Shown here: positions 1 through 8,332 of the stretch, piece by piece
Layout of the letters: each line of letters opens with the position of its first letter
Numbering within the stretch: position 1 is the first letter of the stretch
Assembly: GCF_002531935.1 (NCBI RefSeq)
Contig: NZ_NWSV01000019.1
Coordinates: 1 to 64,000 of the forward strand
Reading direction: 5' to 3'
Length of the DNA stretch: 64,000 bases
Source: Rhizobium chutanense
GTDB taxonomy: Bacteria > Pseudomonadota > Alphaproteobacteria > Rhizobiales > Rhizobiaceae
The notes under the pieces: generated by a model
Database searches by the model: none
Told to the model about the DNA's origin: nothing
What the model saw: only the letters and a program-made list of their open reading frames with translations
Made by a program: the position numbers and the translations under genes

Positions 1-30
1 ACCCCTGGGGGATGGCCATCCCCCAGGGGT
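1..30. terminator. Perfect 30-bp palindrome at window edge
   Basis: The first 30 bases read the same on both strands: ACCCCTGGGGGATGG followed by its exact reverse complement. In RNA this folds as a hairpin of about 13 GC-rich pairs. It probably ends a gene lying just outside the window. No T-run follows on the + strand, so terminator is an inference and a repeat or operator is possible. Confidence 0.45.
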
Positions 31-69
31 CGCACCCATCATCAAACATCGGATGCAGTTTGAACATGC

Positions 70-86
70 AAGGGGGCCACACGGCA
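70..86 (-). repeat. Fragment of palindromic repeat family B
   Basis: The bases AGGGGGCCACACGGCA match the outer edge of the family B elements seen at 26877-27055, 29364-29418 and 51739-51803, but the hairpin core is missing here. It reads as a truncated remnant. Confidence 0.45.
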
Positions 87-99
87 GGTCCTATCAATA

Positions 100-130
100 A
101 AGGGCGGCGCATCGCTGCACCGCCCCTTCA
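100..130 (-). terminator. Terminator of the chemoreceptor gene
   Basis: GGGCGG (102-107) pairs with CCGCCC (120-125), and flanking A and T bases extend the stem. Read on the minus strand the hairpin is followed by TTTATT. It lies about 30 bases past the chemoreceptor stop codon, as expected for intrinsic termination. Confidence 0.55.
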
Positions 131-160
131 TTCAACATCCCTTCCGAAGAAGGGCGCCTC

Positions 161-2098
161 TCAGAACTCCGTCCATTCTTCCTGAACCACCGCCGCAGCA
201 CTGGCCTGTCGGCCGCCGAAGGCCTTGGCGACCTTGCCGGCAAGGGCGCGGGCCGGTGAGGCGACCGGGCGGGCGTTTGCGGCGGCAACACTGGCGCGCG
301 GCGCCGGGGCGGCCTGGCCGAGCTTGAACTGGCGCAGCAGCTCGTCCAGCGCGCTGGCTTCCTGGGCGAGCGCATGGCTTGCCGCGGTCTGTTCTTCGAC
401 CATGGCCGCATTCTGCTGCGTGCCCTGATCCATATTGTTGACGGCGGTGTTGATCTCCTGCAGGCCGATCGACTGTTCGCGGGTGGCGGTGACGATCGCG
501 CCGACATGGCGGTTGATCTCCTGCACCTCGGCGACGATCGCCTCCAGCGCCTTGCCGGTCTCGCCGACGAGGGAGACGCCGGCGATGACCTGTTCGCCTG
601 ACGTGGTGATCAAGGCCTTGATCTCCTTGGCGGCATTGGCCGAGCGCTGGGCGAGTTCGCGCACTTCCTGGGCGACGACCGCAAAACCCTTGCCGGCATC
701 GCCGGCGCGGGCCGCTTCCACACCGGCGTTGAGAGCCAGCAGGTTGGTCTGGAAGGCGATATCGTCGATGACGCCGATGATGTTGGAGATTTCGCCCGAA
801 GACTTCTCGATCTGCTGCATGGCGGAAACCGCCCTGCGGACGACATCGCCGGATTTTTCGGCGCCGAGGCGGGTGCGCTCGACGAGATTGCCGGCATCCT
901 CGGCGCGCTTGGCGCTGTCGCGGACGGTCGTCGTCACCTGCTCGAGCGCTGCTGCGGTCTGTTCGACGGCAGCGGCCTGCTGTTCGGTGCGGTGGGCCAG
1001 ATCGTCGGCGGCCGAGCGGATTTCGCCGGCGCCGGCATTGATCGCCGAGGCGTTGCGGCCGACCGACTGAAGGGCGGCCTGCAGCTTTTCGACGGCATTG
1101 TTGAAGTCGTTGCGCAAGCTGTCATATTGCGGCGCGAAGGGCGTCTGGATGCGCGCGGCGACATCGCCGTCGGCAAGGCCGGCAAGGCCGCCGGCCAGGG
1201 CGTCGACGGCATGGCGCAGTTCGCCTTCCTCGCGTGCCTTCTGCTCATCGCTTGCCTGGCGCTGGCGCTCGGCGTCATCACGCATACGGTCGGTTTCACC
1301 GGCAAGGCGCAGCTTCTCGATTGCCGCCTGCTTGAAGACCAGCACCGATTGGGCCATGCGGCCGATTTCGTCGCCACGCTCGACAGCCGGAACCTCGATA
1401 TCGTTCTGACCGCCGGCGAGACGATCCATGGCCGCCGTCATGCCGACGACCGGGCGGACGATGGTGCGCGACATCAGCCAGGCGAGCAGGGCGGCGGCGA
1501 GCGAGGCGAGAATGCCGCCGGCCAGCAGCGTCGTCTTCAGATCGCTGTTGGCCTCGGCGCGCACCGCAGCGAGCGCATCCGACTTGGCGCGGGCGGTGGC
1601 CTTGATCTTGGCCGAGGCCTGGCGGAAGCCGTCGAGCTGGCCCTTGGTTGCGTTGACGCCGATCTTGACGACCTCTTCGATCGGCATGTCGGTTTCCTTG
1701 CGTGCCTTGGTCTGCGGCTCGGCAAGTTCATGGAAATAAAGGTCGGCCGCCTTCTGCATGCCGTCGATCATCTCGATCAGCTGCGGCTCGGCCGCGGCCG
1801 TCTGCCTGGCGGCGGCAATCGCCTTCAGCATGCGCTCGCGATTGGCGAAGACATCGCCATAGGTGCTGTCGCTACGGAAGAGGATGAAGCCGCGCAGGTT
1901 GACGGCCTGCTCGAGCATCGCCTGCAGCGCATCGTCGATCTGATTGACCAGCAGTTCGGACTTTTCCTGCTCGGCGGAAGCGGCCGCCGACGCCGTCGCC
2001 TTGGAATAGACGAAAGCGGAAACGGCGACGAAAATAAGAATGAGGGCTGCGAACGTGGCCGCAAGCTTTCCGTTCAAGGATATGTTTTTGGCGGACAT
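161..2098 (-). CDS. Methyl-accepting chemotaxis protein
   Basis: This 645-residue chemoreceptor has a transmembrane helix at about residues 11-31, a helical periplasmic region of about 155 residues, and a second membrane helix at about 191-211. A HAMP domain follows, then a second HAMP-like segment near 296-346 (GLADGDVAARI). The signalling domain spans about 360-590 with the conserved hairpin tip around AFQTNLLALNAGVEAARAG. It would pass ligand signals to CheA/CheW. The protein ends in EEWTEF, which fits the xWxxF pentapeptide used to tether CheR/CheB. The start follows AGGAGA at a good distance. The ligand cannot be told from the sequence. Confidence 0.95.
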   Translation of the reverse strand: MSAKNISLNGKLAATFAALILIFVAVSAFVYSKATASAAASAEQEKSELLVNQIDDALQAMLEQAVNLRGFILFRSDSTYGDVFANRERMLKAIAAARQTAAAEPQLIEMIDGMQKAADLYFHELAEPQTKARKETDMPIEEVVKIGVNATKGQLDGFRQASAKIKATARAKSDALAAVRAEANSDLKTTLLAGGILASLAAALLAWLMSRTIVRPVVGMTAAMDRLAGGQNDIEVPAVERGDEIGRMAQSVLVFKQAAIEKLRLAGETDRMRDDAERQRQASDEQKAREEGELRHAVDALAGGLAGLADGDVAARIQTPFAPQYDSLRNDFNNAVEKLQAALQSVGRNASAINAGAGEIRSAADDLAHRTEQQAAAVEQTAAALEQVTTTVRDSAKRAEDAGNLVERTRLGAEKSGDVVRRAVSAMQQIEKSSGEISNIIGVIDDIAFQTNLLALNAGVEAARAGDAGKGFAVVAQEVRELAQRSANAAKEIKALITTSGEQVIAGVSLVGETGKALEAIVAEVQEINRHVGAIVTATREQSIGLQEINTAVNNMDQGTQQNAAMVEEQTAASHALAQEASALDELLRQFKLGQAAPAPRASVAAANARPVASPARALAGKVAKAFGGRQASAAAVVQEEWTEF

Positions 2099-2218
2099 CG
2101 GTGATTTCTCCTGGCGACAGTCGACGCGGCGAAAGGCGGGAGCGCGAGACGCGCAACCGCAAACCTTCTGAATTGGAACATGATCGGCGGGGAGACGCCT
2201 TGCGCCTTCATGGCACGA

Positions 2219-2238
2219 AGCGGTTCAAACGAACCGCT
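2219..2238. promoter_or_regulatory. 8-bp perfect inverted repeat upstream of the chemoreceptor
   Basis: AGCGGTTC and GAACCGCT flank the four-base loop AAAC, about 120 bases upstream of the chemoreceptor start. It may be an operator or a small hairpin in the leader. No regulator can be named. Confidence 0.3.
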
Positions 2239-2340
2239 GCAATCGCGCCAAAGCTATGCGGGCGAGCTTTAGATTTGCTTAAATTATCCGTCGCTGCAGC
2301 GGCCGCGCCGATGATTAAACGTGCTTAATTTCTCTGGTTA

Positions 2341-2388
2341 TGCATGTTCGTTATCCCGGAAGCGCTGTCCGCTTCCGGGCGACATGCA
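2341..2388 (-). terminator. Nested hairpin directly after the DUF4424 stop
   Basis: A 10-bp stem CCCGGAAGCG (2355-2364) / CGCTTCCGGG (2370-2379) has a five-base loop. It sits inside an outer pair of arms, TGCATGT (2341-2347) and ACATGCA (2382-2388). The outer arm ends at the base next to the TAA of the DUF4424 gene (2389-2391). There is no clear T-run, so it may be a 3' stabilising structure rather than a full terminator. Confidence 0.5.
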
Positions 2389-3393
2389 TTAGGGCGTCTT
2401 CGATTCCGCTTCCGGCGGATTGAGGATCAGGATGTCGAAATCCTTCTCGGGATCGAAATCCTCCGCCGTCATCCGGAAGGTCGTCGGGCCGATCTTCTCG
2501 ACGTTGCTGCCGCAGAAGCTGATGAGACTGCCGGGCTTGCCCTTGTCGATCGTCAGCTGGAAGCGCCGGATCGGCCCCGCCCAGTTGGCGCCGGTCGACA
2601 GCACATAGGAGATCCAGCTTTCGGTATAGTTGGCGCCGCCGGCCTCGGCCTCCCCGGCCCGCTGCCGGACGGTCCTGACGAAGTCCGCATCCAGGCAGTA
2701 TTTGCGGGAATATTCCTCGAAGCGTTCGCCTTTCGCCTCGCCACCTTCGAGAAAGCTGATGGCGACGGTGCCGCCGACGGCCGGCGTATAACGATGCTGG
2801 ACACTGACCTTCTTCTTCGCCGGAAAGGTGGTGCGCCACCAATAGGTCGAGCGCAGCGTCCAGAGCGGCACGAGAGAGATGCTGGCATCGCCCTCGTCCA
2901 TGGGATAGACGAGACCGCGAGCGGTCCAGTCCTTCTGGACGGTTTCGGGGAGCTTGGCCAGTGCTGCGGCCGTCTTCTGGCTGTAGGGCAGGACCGGAAT
3001 GGCGTATTTGGCGAGCTCGTCGGTGACGTCGATGCCGAGCGAGACGACGCGCTGCTGCAGCTTGGCGGTGATCGGCCTGCCGTCCTGCATGGTGGAGAAA
3101 TGCAGGAAATTGTCGCTGTCGTAATCCGATATGGCGGAGGTGTTGTCGACCTGGCCCGTGATGTCGGGCATCGGGAAGGCGACCAGGCTTTCGACGTCCT
3201 TGTCGGACGTGTTCTCGAAGACATAATCGACACGCACCTGCGACGCGGAGATGAAGAGATCCTCCTCCGCCATGCTGACATCGTCGGACTGGGCAAAGAT
3301 CAACCCACCGGTCCTGACCTCGGCCATGGTGTCGTTCGCCAGCGCCGGCGATGCGATCCCCGCCGCGACGAGAAGAGTGAAGAGCTTCAGCAT
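2389..3393 (-). CDS. DUF4424 family secreted protein
   Basis: The 334-residue product starts with a clear signal peptide (MLKLFTLLVAAGIASPALA), so it is exported. The body matches the DUF4424 type: a short N-terminal segment with FAQSDDVSMAEEDLFIS, a β-rich core with YVFENTSDKDVESLVAFPMP, and a CLDADF segment near the C-terminus. Its function is unknown. It appears monocistronic, between a chemoreceptor on the same strand and tlyA on the other. Family assignment rests on recognition of the N-terminal pattern. Confidence 0.75.
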   Translation of the reverse strand: MLKLFTLLVAAGIASPALANDTMAEVRTGGLIFAQSDDVSMAEEDLFISASQVRVDYVFENTSDKDVESLVAFPMPDITGQVDNTSAISDYDSDNFLHFSTMQDGRPITAKLQQRVVSLGIDVTDELAKYAIPVLPYSQKTAAALAKLPETVQKDWTARGLVYPMDEGDASISLVPLWTLRSTYWWRTTFPAKKKVSVQHRYTPAVGGTVAISFLEGGEAKGERFEEYSRKYCLDADFVRTVRQRAGEAEAGGANYTESWISYVLSTGANWAGPIRRFQLTIDKGKPGSLISFCGSNVEKIGPTTFRMTAEDFDPEKDFDILILNPPEAESKTP

Positions 3394-3524
3394 AAAACAC
3401 CCCCGTGTCTGCGGCCGCCCCGCGATTGCCGCGGCAGAATTATCGCCGAAAGCTTTTGAGGGTCAATGACGCTCCCGGGAACAAAACGCTTGCAACCGGC
3501 GGCTTTGCCGGTCATTCACAGCCG

Positions 3525-4271
3525 ATGTCCGATCAAAACAGCCAACGCCTCGACCAGCTTCTCGTCTCCCGCGGCCTTTTTGCCAGCCGCTCGCGGGCGC
3601 GAGACGCCGTGCAACGCGGCACCGTCAGGATCGCCGGCCAGGTGGTGACGAAGGCTGGCGCGCTCATCGGCGAAGATGCCGTCATCGAGATCGACGATCC
3701 GGCGCAGGACTATGTCTCGCGCGCAGCACTGAAGCTTGCCGCCGCCCTCGACCATTTCCGGCTCGATCCCGCCGGCCATCACTGTCTCGATATCGGCGCT
3801 TCCACTGGCGGTTTCACCGAGGTGCTGCTGCAGCGGGGTGCCCAGCATGTCACCGCGATCGATGTCGGCCATGGGCAGATGCACCCGCGCATATCTGGCG
3901 ATGCACGCGTGACCAATCGGGAAGGCCTCAATGCCCGCAATTTGACGGCTGACGATATCGGCCGACCCGCCACCTTCATCGTCTCCGACGTTTCCTTCAT
4001 CTCGCTGAAGCTGGCGCTGGCGCCGGCTCTTGAGATCGCCGAGCCGGGCGCCGTCGCCGTGCTGCTGGTCAAGCCGCAGTTCGAGGCGGGGCGCGAGGCG
4101 ATCGGCAAGGGCGGGTTGCTGAAAGACCCCACCTCCGCGCCCGCCGTCGCCGCGGAACTCGCGCGCTGGTTCACCGAGGACATGGGCTGGAACAGCCTTG
4201 GCCTCATCCCCTCCCCGATATCAGGCGGCGACGGCAATCGGGAATACCTTCTGGCAGGATTGAAACCGTGA
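3525..4271 (+). CDS. tlyA: TlyA family rRNA methyltransferase (hemolysin-A type)
   Basis: The 248-residue protein begins with an S4 RNA-binding domain (about 6-65, RLDQLLVSRGLFASRSRARD). A Rossmann FtsJ-like methyltransferase domain follows, with the SAM motif DIGASTGGFTEVLLQRGA and the VLLVKPQFEAGR segment. Family members 2'-O-methylate rRNA cytidines. The reading frame is open further upstream, but the ATG at 3525 gives the normal TlyA N-terminus. In many alphaproteobacteria dxs lies upstream; here the upstream neighbour is DUF4424. The stop overlaps the next start by two bases, so the two genes are translationally coupled. Confidence 0.92.
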   Translation: MSDQNSQRLDQLLVSRGLFASRSRARDAVQRGTVRIAGQVVTKAGALIGEDAVIEIDDPAQDYVSRAALKLAAALDHFRLDPAGHHCLDIGASTGGFTEVLLQRGAQHVTAIDVGHGQMHPRISGDARVTNREGLNARNLTADDIGRPATFIVSDVSFISLKLALAPALEIAEPGAVAVLLVKPQFEAGREAIGKGGLLKDPTSAPAVAAELARWFTEDMGWNSLGLIPSPISGGDGNREYLLAGLKP

Positions 4272-5518
4272 GCACCGAAACCGTCACGATCGAAAAACTC
4301 GGCGCCCAGGGCGACGGCATTGCGAGCAGCGCCGGCGGACCTGTCTACGTGCCCTTTTCCCTGCCTGGAGAAAGCGTGGCGATCGCCCGCGTCAAGAGCC
4401 AGGGCACGATCATGTCGATCACGACCGCCTCGCCCGACCGGCAGGAGCCGCCCTGCCGGCATTTCGGCCCGGACGGTCTCAACGGCACCTGCGGCGGCTG
4501 CACGCTGCAGCATATGGCAGATGGTCCCTACCGCGCCTTCAAGCGCCAGCTGGTCGTCGATGCGCTGAGATCCAAGGGGCTGACGCCTGATGTCGGCGAG
4601 ATCGTTCCGGCCCGGCCGGGCGAGCGCCGCCGCGTGGTGTTTGCGGCGCGCAAGACCGAGAAGGATATGCTGATCGGTTTCAACCAAGCCGAAAGCCATC
4701 ATATCGTCGCGATCGAGGAATGTCCGATCTCTTCGGCAGGGATCATCGCCCGGCTGCCGGCGATCAGGGCGATCGGCGCCTCGCTTGCGACCAATGCCGA
4801 ACCCTTCCGCATTGCTGTGCTCGAAACGCTGTCCGGGCTCGATGTCGCCGTCGACGAGGTGAAGAAACTGTCCGACCCGCAGCGGCGCAAGGCGATCGAG
4901 ACCGTGCTCAGCCTGCGCGGCATTGCCCGTGTTTCGCTGAACGGCGAAATCCTCGTCGAGCCGACAAAGCCGCTCATCGATTTCGGCGGCGTCCAGGTTT
5001 CGCCGCCGGCGGGCGGCTTTGCTCAGGCGACCAAACCGGCGGAAGAGGCGATGGCGGAACTGGTGCTTGCGCATATCGGCAAGGCCAAGCGGATCGCCGA
5101 TCTCTTTGCCGGCGCCGGCACGTTTTCGCTCAGGCTGGCGCGCATCGGCCGGGTGCATGCGGTCGAGGCCGAGGCAGCGGCGCTTACAGCCCTAGACCAG
5201 GCCGCCCGCAAGACACAGGGGCTGAAGCCGGTCAGCGTCGAAAAACGCGATCTCTTCCGCCGTCCGCTGATGACGCAGGAGTTCAAGCCCTACGACGCCG
5301 TCGTCTTCGACCCGCCGCGGGCCGGCGCGGAGTTCCAGTGCAAGGAACTCGCCCGCTCCGCGGTGAAGAAGATCGTCGCCGTCAGCTGCAATCCGCTGAC
5401 GCTGGCGCGCGACCTCGCAATCCTCGTCGAGGGCGGTTATCGCATCACCGGGGTGACGCCGATCGACCAATTCCTCTGGACCGCGCATGTCGAGGTGGTG
5501 GCGACGCTGGAGAAATAG
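4268..5518 (+). CDS. TrmA/RumA-type RNA (uracil-C5) methyltransferase
   Basis: This 416-residue protein opens with a TRAM-like β-domain. It then carries a cysteine cluster typical of a [4Fe-4S] site (CRHFGPDGLNGTCGGC, plus a later ECPIS). The C-terminal SAM domain has DLFAGAGTFSLRLAR, the FDPPRAGAE motif and the catalytic VSCNPLTLARD cysteine. Family members methylate specific uridines in 23S rRNA or tRNA. The GTG start at 4268 overlaps the tlyA stop, which makes a two-gene RNA-modification operon. Which uridine is modified cannot be decided. Confidence 0.9.
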   Translation: MSTETVTIEKLGAQGDGIASSAGGPVYVPFSLPGESVAIARVKSQGTIMSITTASPDRQEPPCRHFGPDGLNGTCGGCTLQHMADGPYRAFKRQLVVDALRSKGLTPDVGEIVPARPGERRRVVFAARKTEKDMLIGFNQAESHHIVAIEECPISSAGIIARLPAIRAIGASLATNAEPFRIAVLETLSGLDVAVDEVKKLSDPQRRKAIETVLSLRGIARVSLNGEILVEPTKPLIDFGGVQVSPPAGGFAQATKPAEEAMAELVLAHIGKAKRIADLFAGAGTFSLRLARIGRVHAVEAEAAALTALDQAARKTQGLKPVSVEKRDLFRRPLMTQEFKPYDAVVFDPPRAGAEFQCKELARSAVKKIVAVSCNPLTLARDLAILVEGGYRITGVTPIDQFLWTAHVEVVATLEK

Positions 5519-5537
5519 GCACCGATTGCCTTTGGCG

Positions 5538-6290
5538 TCAGCGACGCATGAAGGCTTCGAACGCGGCCCGGGCCTCGGCGCTCTTGAGGCGCGCCGCAAA
5601 ATGCCGGGCCTCCTCGTCGATGCGGGCGATCATTTCGCCGCGCTCGCCGCGGATGAGATCGCGGGCGATGCGCAGCGCTTCCGGCGGCTTGGCCGCGAGG
5701 CGCGCTGCGGTGGCAAGCGTCAGGCTATCGACCTCTGCGGCTTCAACGACCTTCCAGACCAGACCCGCTTCCTTCGCCTCTTCAGCCGAAAAGGCTTCGC
5801 CGGCCGCAAGCAGGGCGAAGGCGCGCTGATGGCCCATCAGCCGCGGCGCGACCAGGCTGGAAGCCGCCTCCGGCACCAGCGCCAGATCGACGAAGGGTGT
5901 GCGGAATTGGCTTCGATGCGAGGCGATGGTCAGGTCGCAATGGAGATGGATCGTGGTGCCGATGCCGATCGCGAGGCCATCGACGCCCGAAACGATGGGT
6001 TTTTCGGCATTCACCAGCGCATAGAGGAAATCGAGGAGCTCCGGCCCCAGGCCGCCGCCCATCGCCGCAGCGAGAAAATCGCCCATATCGTTGCCGGCCG
6101 AGAAAGAGCCTTCGGTGCCGAGGAAGGCCGTGGCGCGGATCTCGGGATTGGCGTTCGCCGCATTCAGCGCATCGGTCATCACACGGTACATGGCCCGTGT
6201 GATGGCGTTCTTCTTTTCAGGCCGGTTGAAGCGGATGAGCTGGACGCCGGGATAGGCGGCAGGCTGCTCGACGACGATATGATCGGTCAT
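5538..6290 (-). CDS. Enoyl-CoA hydratase/isomerase family protein
   Basis: The 250-residue crotonase-fold protein has the oxyanion-hole segment GSFSAGNDMGDF, the second glycine-rich segment SGVDGLAIGIGTTIHLHCD, and the SLVAPRLMG region. It would hydrate or isomerise an enoyl-CoA. Its start lies 11 bases past the stop of the acyl-CoA dehydrogenase, so the two form an operon carrying successive β-oxidation steps. In the second active-site region it reads PEAASSLVAP rather than the usual PEGGxT form, so substrate and exact reaction are open. Confidence 0.88.
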   Translation of the reverse strand: MTDHIVVEQPAAYPGVQLIRFNRPEKKNAITRAMYRVMTDALNAANANPEIRATAFLGTEGSFSAGNDMGDFLAAAMGGGLGPELLDFLYALVNAEKPIVSGVDGLAIGIGTTIHLHCDLTIASHRSQFRTPFVDLALVPEAASSLVAPRLMGHQRAFALLAAGEAFSAEEAKEAGLVWKVVEAAEVDSLTLATAARLAAKPPEALRIARDLIRGERGEMIARIDEEARHFAARLKSAEARAAFEAFMRR

Positions 6291-6301
6291 TGATTTTCCT
6301 C

Positions 6302-8080
6302 TCAGGTCAGCAGGATGCGGGCGGCGGCAAGGCTTTCCGCGCCGTTGACGACCCGGTCGCGAAGGGCGGCAGACTCGGCGAGCAGATTTTCGGCGGCAAA
6401 GCGGCAGAGTGCGATGCGGCCTTCGCCCGCGCCATCGGCGCTCTCGGCGAGAGCGCCCTTGGCGAGATAGCAGCCGGTAAGCGTAAGCCCGAACAGGCGC
6501 TGGTAGGGTGTCGCGCCGGCGAGCGCCTCGGCGGTCCTGCCATCGGCAAGCATCTTCAACAGCCAGGCGGTGGTCGCGTCGAGGTCGGCGATAGCGGCGT
6601 CGATCCTGGCAGCCGTTTGACCGAAGCCACCGAGATTGGAGTGACGGATCCTATCGGCGATCGTCCTGAGTTCGGCGATGAAGCCTCTCACTTGATCGCC
6701 GCCGGAGAGCGGCAGTTTGCGGGTGACGAGGTCGATCGCCTGGATGCCGTTGGTGCCCTCGTAGATCGGGGCGATGCGGGCGTCGCGGAGATAACGCGCC
6801 GCACCCGTCTCCTCGATGAAGCCCATGCCGCCATGCACCTGGATGCCGAGCGAGGCGACGTCGACGCCGGCATCGGTCGAAAAGGATTTGGCGATCGGCG
6901 TCAGCAAAGCGGCGCGCTCCTGCCAGTGGCGGCTGGTCTCGCCGGCCCGATGGGACATGTCGATCGCATGGGCGCAGGCATAGGAGATGGCGCGTGCGCC
7001 CTGGGTCAGCGCCTTCATGGTGGCGAGCATGCGGGCGACGTCGGGATGTTCGACGATCGGGCTCATGCCGGCGCCGGTCCAGCCGGGCGCCCTGCCCTGG
7101 GTGCGTTCTCTGGCATAGGCGAGCGCCTTCTGGGTGGCGGCCTCGGCGATCGCCACGCCCTGCATGCCGACGGCCAGGCGGGCATTGTTCATCATCGTGA
7201 ACATGCAGGCGAGCCCCTTGTTCTCCTCGCCGACCAGCCATCCGACAGCGCCCTTTTCACCGCCGAACTTTCCGTCGCCATAGATCATCGTGCAGGTCGG
7301 CGAACCGTGGATGCCGAGCTTGTGCTCCAGCGAGTGGCAGAACAGATCGTTGCGGGGCCCAAGCGAGCCGTCGTCGTTCACCAGGAATTTCGGCACCAGG
7401 AAGAGCGAGATGCCGCGGGTGCCGGCCGGCGCATCCGGCAGGCGGGCGAGCACCAGATGGATGATATTGTCGGCCGCGTCATGTTCGCCCCAGGTGATGA
7501 AGATCTTCTGGCCGAAGAGCCGGTAGCTGCCGTCGGCGCAGCGTTCGGCGCGCGCCTTGAGCACGCCGAGGTCGGAGCCGGCATGCGGCTCGGTCAGGTT
7601 CATGGTGCCGGTCCATTCGCCCGACACCATCCTTGCCAGATATTTCTCCTTCAGCGCCGCGCTGCCATGGGTGCTGACGGCCTCGATGGCGCCCATCGTC
7701 AGCGTCGGGGCGAGAGCGAAGGCCATGGAACCGGAATTCCACATTTCGAGTGCGGCGACATTCAGCATATGCGGCAGGGCTTGGCCGCCGAAAGCTTCGG
7801 GCGCCGTCAGCCCGTTCCAGCCGCCGGCGATCCAGTTGCGATAGAGATCGCGCCAGCCGTCCGGCAACCTGACCTCACCGTCCTCCAGGCGCGCACCCTG
7901 GCGATCGCCGATATCGGCGAGAGGCGCCACTTCCTCTGTGGCAAAACGTCCCGCCTCGGAAAGGATGGCATCGATGAGATCCTCGCCGAGATCGCCGAAA
8001 AACCCTTCTGAAATCGCCTCGCCCATGCCGGCTACGTGCTTCAACGTGAACGCGATTTCCTCGACGGGCGCCTTGTACAT
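6302..8080 (-). CDS. Acyl-CoA dehydrogenase, long form (DmdC/FadE-like)
   Basis: This 592-residue FAD enzyme is longer than the usual 380-residue acyl-CoA dehydrogenases and has the C-terminal extension of the DmdC/long-form group. Visible signatures are MNLTEPHAGSDLGVLKARA, ITWGEHD, QVHGGMGFIEETGAARY, and YEGTNGIQAIDLVTRKL, which contains the expected catalytic glutamate. It oxidises an acyl-CoA to the enoyl-CoA, passing electrons to ETF. The start follows GGAGGAAAG. It is first in an operon with the enoyl-CoA hydratase. A near-palindromic operator (8147-8162) lies about 70 bases upstream. Confidence 0.92.
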   Translation of the reverse strand: MYKAPVEEIAFTLKHVAGMGEAISEGFFGDLGEDLIDAILSEAGRFATEEVAPLADIGDRQGARLEDGEVRLPDGWRDLYRNWIAGGWNGLTAPEAFGGQALPHMLNVAALEMWNSGSMAFALAPTLTMGAIEAVSTHGSAALKEKYLARMVSGEWTGTMNLTEPHAGSDLGVLKARAERCADGSYRLFGQKIFITWGEHDAADNIIHLVLARLPDAPAGTRGISLFLVPKFLVNDDGSLGPRNDLFCHSLEHKLGIHGSPTCTMIYGDGKFGGEKGAVGWLVGEENKGLACMFTMMNNARLAVGMQGVAIAEAATQKALAYARERTQGRAPGWTGAGMSPIVEHPDVARMLATMKALTQGARAISYACAHAIDMSHRAGETSRHWQERAALLTPIAKSFSTDAGVDVASLGIQVHGGMGFIEETGAARYLRDARIAPIYEGTNGIQAIDLVTRKLPLSGGDQVRGFIAELRTIADRIRHSNLGGFGQTAARIDAAIADLDATTAWLLKMLADGRTAEALAGATPYQRLFGLTLTGCYLAKGALAESADGAGEGRIALCRFAAENLLAESAALRDRVVNGAESLAAARILLT

Positions 8081-8146
8081 GCTCTTTCCTCCCTGGGATC
8101 GGCCCGCACCTCGGCAAAGCCCCTCCGAGGCAAGGGCTAATTGATT

Positions 8147-8162
8147 TTTACGTAAACGTCAA
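8147..8162. promoter_or_regulatory. Candidate operator TTTACGTAAACGTCAA
   Basis: On the minus strand it reads TTGACGTTTACGTAAA, two ACGT-centred half sites. It lies 67-82 bases upstream of the acyl-CoA dehydrogenase start and its TTGACG can act as a -35 element. The pattern resembles motifs reported for MerR-type regulators of acyl-CoA catabolism (LiuR type). The regulator assignment is inference. Confidence 0.45.
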
Positions 8163-8332
8163 TTTCGATTTCCCGGTCTGCCATGCGATAGTTTACCCCG
8201 CATGACGCTTGGCTCTTGCAACCTTGCACAAATGAACGTCATGGAGAATCTCTAATGCATGACGCCCGGAAGTGTGCAGGATGCGGCGCGCTTCAAAGGA
8301 ATGACATCGCCTTCGCAAAGGACCGGCGACCA

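Noticed and set aside
6290..8011. 573-codon open frame antisense to the acyl-CoA dehydrogenase
   Set aside because: The dehydrogenase motifs are unambiguous and the antisense product has no domain.
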